NCBI GenBank assembly: GCA_026874595.1
Contig: CM049317.1
Coordinates: 50,432,401-50,496,400, forward strand
From: Sipunculus nudus
Lineage: Eukaryota; Annelida; Sipuncula; Golfingiida; Sipunculidae
Reading direction: 5' to 3'
DNA: 64,000 nucleotides
Under the pieces are notes generated by a model that did not search any database, was not told the DNA's origin, and saw nothing but the letters and a program-made list of their open reading frames with translations. The position numbers and the translations under genes were made by a program. This document shows positions 59,926-64,000 of this stretch, piece after piece (position 1 is the stretch's first letter; the number at the start of each line of letters is the position of its first letter).

Positions 59926-61557
59926 CTATAAATAAATGGATGAACAGGTACAAGCTCAAAGTGAATACTAAAAGACCGAATTTATATTGTTTGGTAGCCA
60001 AGCCCAATTTAAAAAAAGAGGTACTACAAAGAAATAAGTAAATGCAGGTGACATAGTCTATTGTTTGTTTTGAACTTCAAGAGCATGTAAAAAATGAAAT
60101 GTCGTGTAGATATGTTGAACTACTTCAGGATTATACGTAAATACCTGACTATAAAGGTGCTGCTGAAATACTTGTTCTACCGTTGGTAATGTAACACCTA
60201 GATTATTTTGATAAAATATTATATGGATTGCAGAAAGTAATATATATATGTATATATTTTAATATTAAAAAAATTAATAGTATTTTATGTCCTTTTTGTT
60301 TGAAAATGAAATTTATAAATATTTTCTGAAATAATATTTAAAACTTTAGTTTTAAGTTAAACTGAAACATAATAGAGAAAAACAGAAAAAGGTTTTTGCG
60401 TTAGTCGTGTTGCTTTATATTAAAGCCCATTAAAAATGGCTTGACGCTACTGGGTGCTTAAACAGCGTACTCTTTAAAATCTAAAAAGAAAAATTAAAAA
60501 TGTTAAAATTCTAAAACGAATGATAATCAAAAACATGAACACCATGTATTCACTGTGCAAATTTTAAAATGATGTATACTTTAAGGGGTCTAACATGAAT
60601 ATAAAACAACTTTTGGATCGATTTAAGATTTATGATTTTTTTGGCCAGGGATGCTACTCATATAGTAATGTTACTTTGGTGATCTAGTCTTGATCCCTAT
60701 AAAGGAATCATTACACGGGTGTTAATAATGAAACATTTTCATTAAAAAAATTATGACTGAATCTGAATATACCTTTGCGTTGCTGACGCTAGCGTATAAC
60801 CATTTTGACATGTGAACTGTACGCTCCCGAGGCAGCGGAAATCTTGCGCTTCTAAAGAAGCAACTGATTTTCACGCTGCCAGCTTTGACCGTTTATGATA
60901 TATTTAGACACCAGATGGCGGTTCGCTGTCCGCTGAAAAAAAACGTGCGTATGATGTGACAAGCAGCCAACCAGATGCCAATAAACAAACACGCGACAGG
61001 CATCCTGGCTCCGCCCATAGCTGAGCTTCAAGCGCCGCTTGGTGAGAGTTAACGGTCAAATTTTAATTGCTCCCTCTGTATTCTCGCATCATCGACCGAT
61101 TCGATTATGACATTATGACTGTGTTAGGGTAGCCATGTATCTGTTATCTGCAGAACTGAAACCAGCCAGCGAGGTGTGCACGCAGCCTTTGTTGTTACGT
61201 TTCGTTTGAATTACAACTCCCCGGCCGGGCATCCTATGTGCCAATGGCCCTAAGCATACCACGTCTGGGACAATTCTCTTTGAGCCTGTGGCCTGTTCAG
61301 ATGGTTACCGGAGCGATGAGCTGTCACTCAAAACGAAATGAACATGATTGGCTCCGTGTATTCCTCGCTTGGCCGTATCTTCCAGCACAAGGCCTCATCT
61401 GATTGGACAAAAATACAGTGCACCCCTCTGGTGTAGCAATTCAGGATACGAGTTCATAACAGCGCTTACGATAATAGGGAGTATAGGCCTATAGTTAAAG
61501 CGCTGTGTAAAGAGCGTAGTGAACTGTAACGTTATTCAAGTTTAAGTGGATAAGCAA

Positions 61558-61722
61558 AATGACAGCCCCCATGAGCGGTTTCGAGAAACTGGAAGAAATA
61601 ATCTTGAAGGAGGGTCAAACAAGGGATATGCAACATGAAAGTTCTCCGAGGACATCGACGAGGCGAGATCTATTTGCGGTGACAAGGGGACCTGAATCGG
61701 CAATGTTTAGAACGGAATAACA
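61558..61722 (+). repeat. MTAPMSGF repeat, copy 1' (right), 54-codon frame
   Basis: Open from the ATG at 61,558, reading MTAPMSGFEKLEEIILKEG and onward to a TAA at 61,720. It belongs to a dispersed family of which three copies lie in each arm. Whether it is a protein-coding exon family or a non-coding repeat is unclear. Confidence 0.4.
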
Positions 61723-61982
61723 TTTTTGTGGCCCATGCCCAGATTCTCAAATTATATAGTACGATGCACCATTTTAAGAAGTGTAAAAAAGGCAATTTGG
61801 GGAAACTTGATGTAACTGGTCTCGACTGACATTTGAAAAAATGAGACAAAGTTTCAGAGAAAAATTTAGTATTGTTAGGTTTATTTGACCGTTCTGAAGG
61901 TTGCTATGGTTTGCTCAGTCAAATATTTATTAGAGGGGAGCAGACTGTGGAACAACATCAGACTATAGAACCAGACCAGACT

Positions 61983-62240
61983 AGAAATACGCATTCTCAT
62001 GAATGCAGGCCTCAGCCATTTCGGCGGTCCTTAATGTGAGGTACTCCGCAGCCCGTGTTTTCAACTTATTGGGCTCATATTCCCAGGTTCATTGATGCAT
62101 ATGTTCCCCAACAAGGGTTTGCATACACTTATTTTGCCTATATTCCCATGATCTATCGGGCATATGTGACTGCTCATTTGGGAATATTATCTTAAGTCCT
62201 TCCTAGATCCGGATAATGATCCGGACCGACGCCAACATTT
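61983..62240 (-). mobile_element. Helitron-like short repeat, copy 2' (right arm)
   Basis: Mirror of the element at 23,665-23,920 with the hairpin and CTAG end conserved; ordinary substitutions only. Confidence 0.6.
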
Positions 62241-62322
62241 AATCTTCATTGACCAATTCCCGAAGTGCCCTAAAAATTTCATAAGATTTCGTACATGATT
62301 GCGAGAGTTATGTTGTATACTA

Positions 62323-62661
62323 TCAAACAAACACACCTATATTATGTAAAATCTGATAACTTTTATTTGGGGAACCAATACACCAATCAAATTTGGCAGA
62401 CATGTTGATTATGTGATTGTAAATCTCGCGTGTTGAAGGCTTTCTCTCTCTGTGATGAGATGAATTGGTATTTTCTGCTATGTCCCGAATAAACTTGATT
62501 TGTAGAATATGATCAACTGTATCATACATTAAACGTGTGTTACTTGAATGGTTTATTTTCAAAATGGCTTCTAATGCAAATACAAATCGCATAATTAGCC
62601 TGCTTAATGTAAAATCCAATGCGTCAGCAGATTCACTGTTTATTTTATTACTCATTATCAT
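62323..62661 (-). CDS. Unrecognised 112-aa frame in the right-arm-specific block
   Basis: The frame fills most of the 427-bp block that replaces 22,295-23,630. It starts with Met and codes a mixed-composition, mildly basic protein with an EIYNHIINMSAKFDW segment. There is no signal peptide, and I recognise no family. It may be a fragment of a mobile-element protein or a chance frame. Confidence 0.25.
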   Translation of the reverse strand: MIMSNKINSESADALDFTLSRLIMRFVFALEAILKINHSSNTRLMYDTVDHILQIKFIRDIAENTNSSHHRERKPSTREIYNHIINMSAKFDWCIGSPNKSYQILHNIGVFV

Positions 62662-62828
62662 GCATAATATCTATGTCAATGTAAAACCTGACCCTTGGGT
62701 CCATTGTTCAAATATGTGTAGTTTACAAATTACACCCCCCCCCCCCCATCACTGCCGGTTAAATAACAGGACATTTGGATACCTAAACACTTATCCTGTC
62801 TTTTCTTTTTTTTAAAATCCAGTTTGTA

Positions 62829-63120
62829 AGACCAAAAAAAGGTATGGTTCTCAGGCACTTTGTTTTAAAAAATCAGCGGGCTGGCGAATTTTTAAATCTT
62901 TTTTTTTTTGTATGTTTCGATAAAAATATCATACGATCAGGGAAAAGGCTTGAAAATAACACAATATTTATGCTAAACAGGTAACAGCACTACATAACAA
63001 AGGAAATCTTATCAAAATTGTACTATTTGATCTTCTTGAAAAGATGAGAATCAAAATTAAAATGTTTGATGCGTGGGGTTAACATTGACTCGGGCTGTGC
63101 CTGCGAAAAATACCAGGCTG
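62829..63120. mobile_element. Diverged MITE copy, right arm
   Basis: Mirror counterpart of the copy at 21,864-22,154, TA-flanked, with inverted ends around GGTTCTCAGGCAC; one end is eroded. Confidence 0.75.
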
Positions 63121-64000
63121 TAACACAATCGTAAGTCATGTATGTATACATGCAAACAACACATATATCAGGTTCGAGAAAATTTCCGCTAAAATTCACC
63201 ATATTGTTAAATTCCCTTGCATCTTCCTTTAATTTCTGACCGAATGAACCAAAGCAGGACTATTTATAAAAGAGATGGATTTGAACTTTGGACTGTGTTA
63301 TTCATTCGTGGTTATTAATTTTTCGTAGCCTCATATTAAGATTACCGGCTGTTTTTTAAGATACAGATGCAACAGGATGGATGGCCTAGCTTTGCAAGGA
63401 GTTTCCCCGTATGGCTTGTGTAACGACTCAAGTAAGATAGATTACCAGTCCGTCATAAATGCCTAATAAGTCGGTTCTCACGGCTATAGGTTATGTTGCA
63501 ATGTTGTGATCTTGTTCTGAATCTTTAAAAGAATCCTTAAATTGGGGGGGGGGGGGGGGGGGGGAAGCGCTAGCTGGTAGGAAGTCAAGACATGTAGACG
63601 ATTCGGTCACTGATTTTGCGGCATTGCACGTGTAAATACTCATTGTACCAGCGGCAAGTAAAAGTACATGCTGTTAGGCCAATTGGTCTGACAGTTTAAT
63701 AGAAGTCTTCCACTTACCCAAGCCCGTCTCCTTTTCATCTTATCGTGTCCCGATCATTATTGCTGATTTTGGTCTCAGAGTCAGTAAAACAATTACATAT
63801 AATTATTTCTTTGGTGGCGTAACAAGATTTTTTTTTATATAAAATTAACTATAAACTAGAAGTATGCATTCTCTAGAATGCAGGCCACTCTTTTGTGGGC
63901 GGTCCTTATATGTGGGGTACTCCGCAATGCGTGTTTCCATTCCCTTAATGACCCATAATCCCAGGTTCACTCACTTATTCTGGCCATATTCCCATGTACA

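Larger units (their letters stand above)
41695..64000 (-). repeat. Right arm of giant inverted repeat, interrupted by a LINE
   Basis: This is the mirror copy of 20,991-39,402. It begins with 25 bases at 41,695-41,719, is interrupted by the LINE at 41,720-47,270, resumes at 47,271 with the target-site duplication, and runs to the window end. Relative to the left arm it lacks the Helitron (empty site near 57,341), gains a MITE (54,470-54,808) and carries a different block at 62,272-62,698. Independent insertions in the two arms mean they are not a trivially copied sequence; either they have evolved separately since duplication or they are two haplotypes. Confidence 0.95.

Noticed and set aside
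1-64000. CRISPR arrays, operons, ribosomal RNA genes
   Set aside because: Nothing of the kind is visible; the tandem repeats have long diverged units and the gene structure is eukaryotic.

Overview
The window is nuclear DNA from an animal, most likely a marine mollusc and plausibly a bivalve. Coding density is very low, short exons have GT/AG introns, and there are many simple repeats. It holds several dermatopontin-like secreted-protein genes, an L1-like LINE, Helitron-type and TA-flanked elements, and tandem-core repeats of the sort described in bivalves (Pearl/HINE type). The taxon is an inference; no marker gene fixes it.

Region 1 (1 to about 20,990) is repeat-dominated intergenic DNA. 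It contains direct repeats ending in a conserved hairpin, 140-290 bp tandem arrays (one rich in nuclear-receptor-like DR1 motifs, another with GGTGGCGCCACC palindromes), TA-dinucleotide tracts, a TA-flanked MITE and a perfect 106-bp palindrome flanked by 9-bp direct repeats. I support no protein gene here.

Region 2 (20,991 to the window end) is a giant inverted repeat. The left arm, 20,991-39,402, is mirrored by the right arm, 41,695-64,000, around a unique spacer at 39,403-41,694. The right arm runs off the window, so the true arm length is unknown. The arms differ by scattered substitutions and by clean insertions: a Helitron only on the left, a LINE and a MITE only on the right, and one swapped block (22,295-23,630 versus 62,272-62,698).

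Each arm carries the same genes in mirror order: a head-to-head pair of unrecognised exons, dermatopontin-like gene A (three coding exons), dermatopontin-like gene B (three coding exons) and a single dermatopontin-like exon C nearest the spacer. Genes A and B look intact in both arms. Exon C is intact only on the left; on the right the palindrome boundary removes its first half and a 5.55-kb LINE sits 25 bp inside the remainder.

Dermatopontins are secreted, disulphide-rich extracellular-matrix proteins, found in molluscan shell matrix among other places, so the locus reads as a small matrix-protein cluster doubled by an inverted duplication. The main alternative is an assembly artefact in which two divergent haplotypes were joined head to head. 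The sequence alone cannot settle this.
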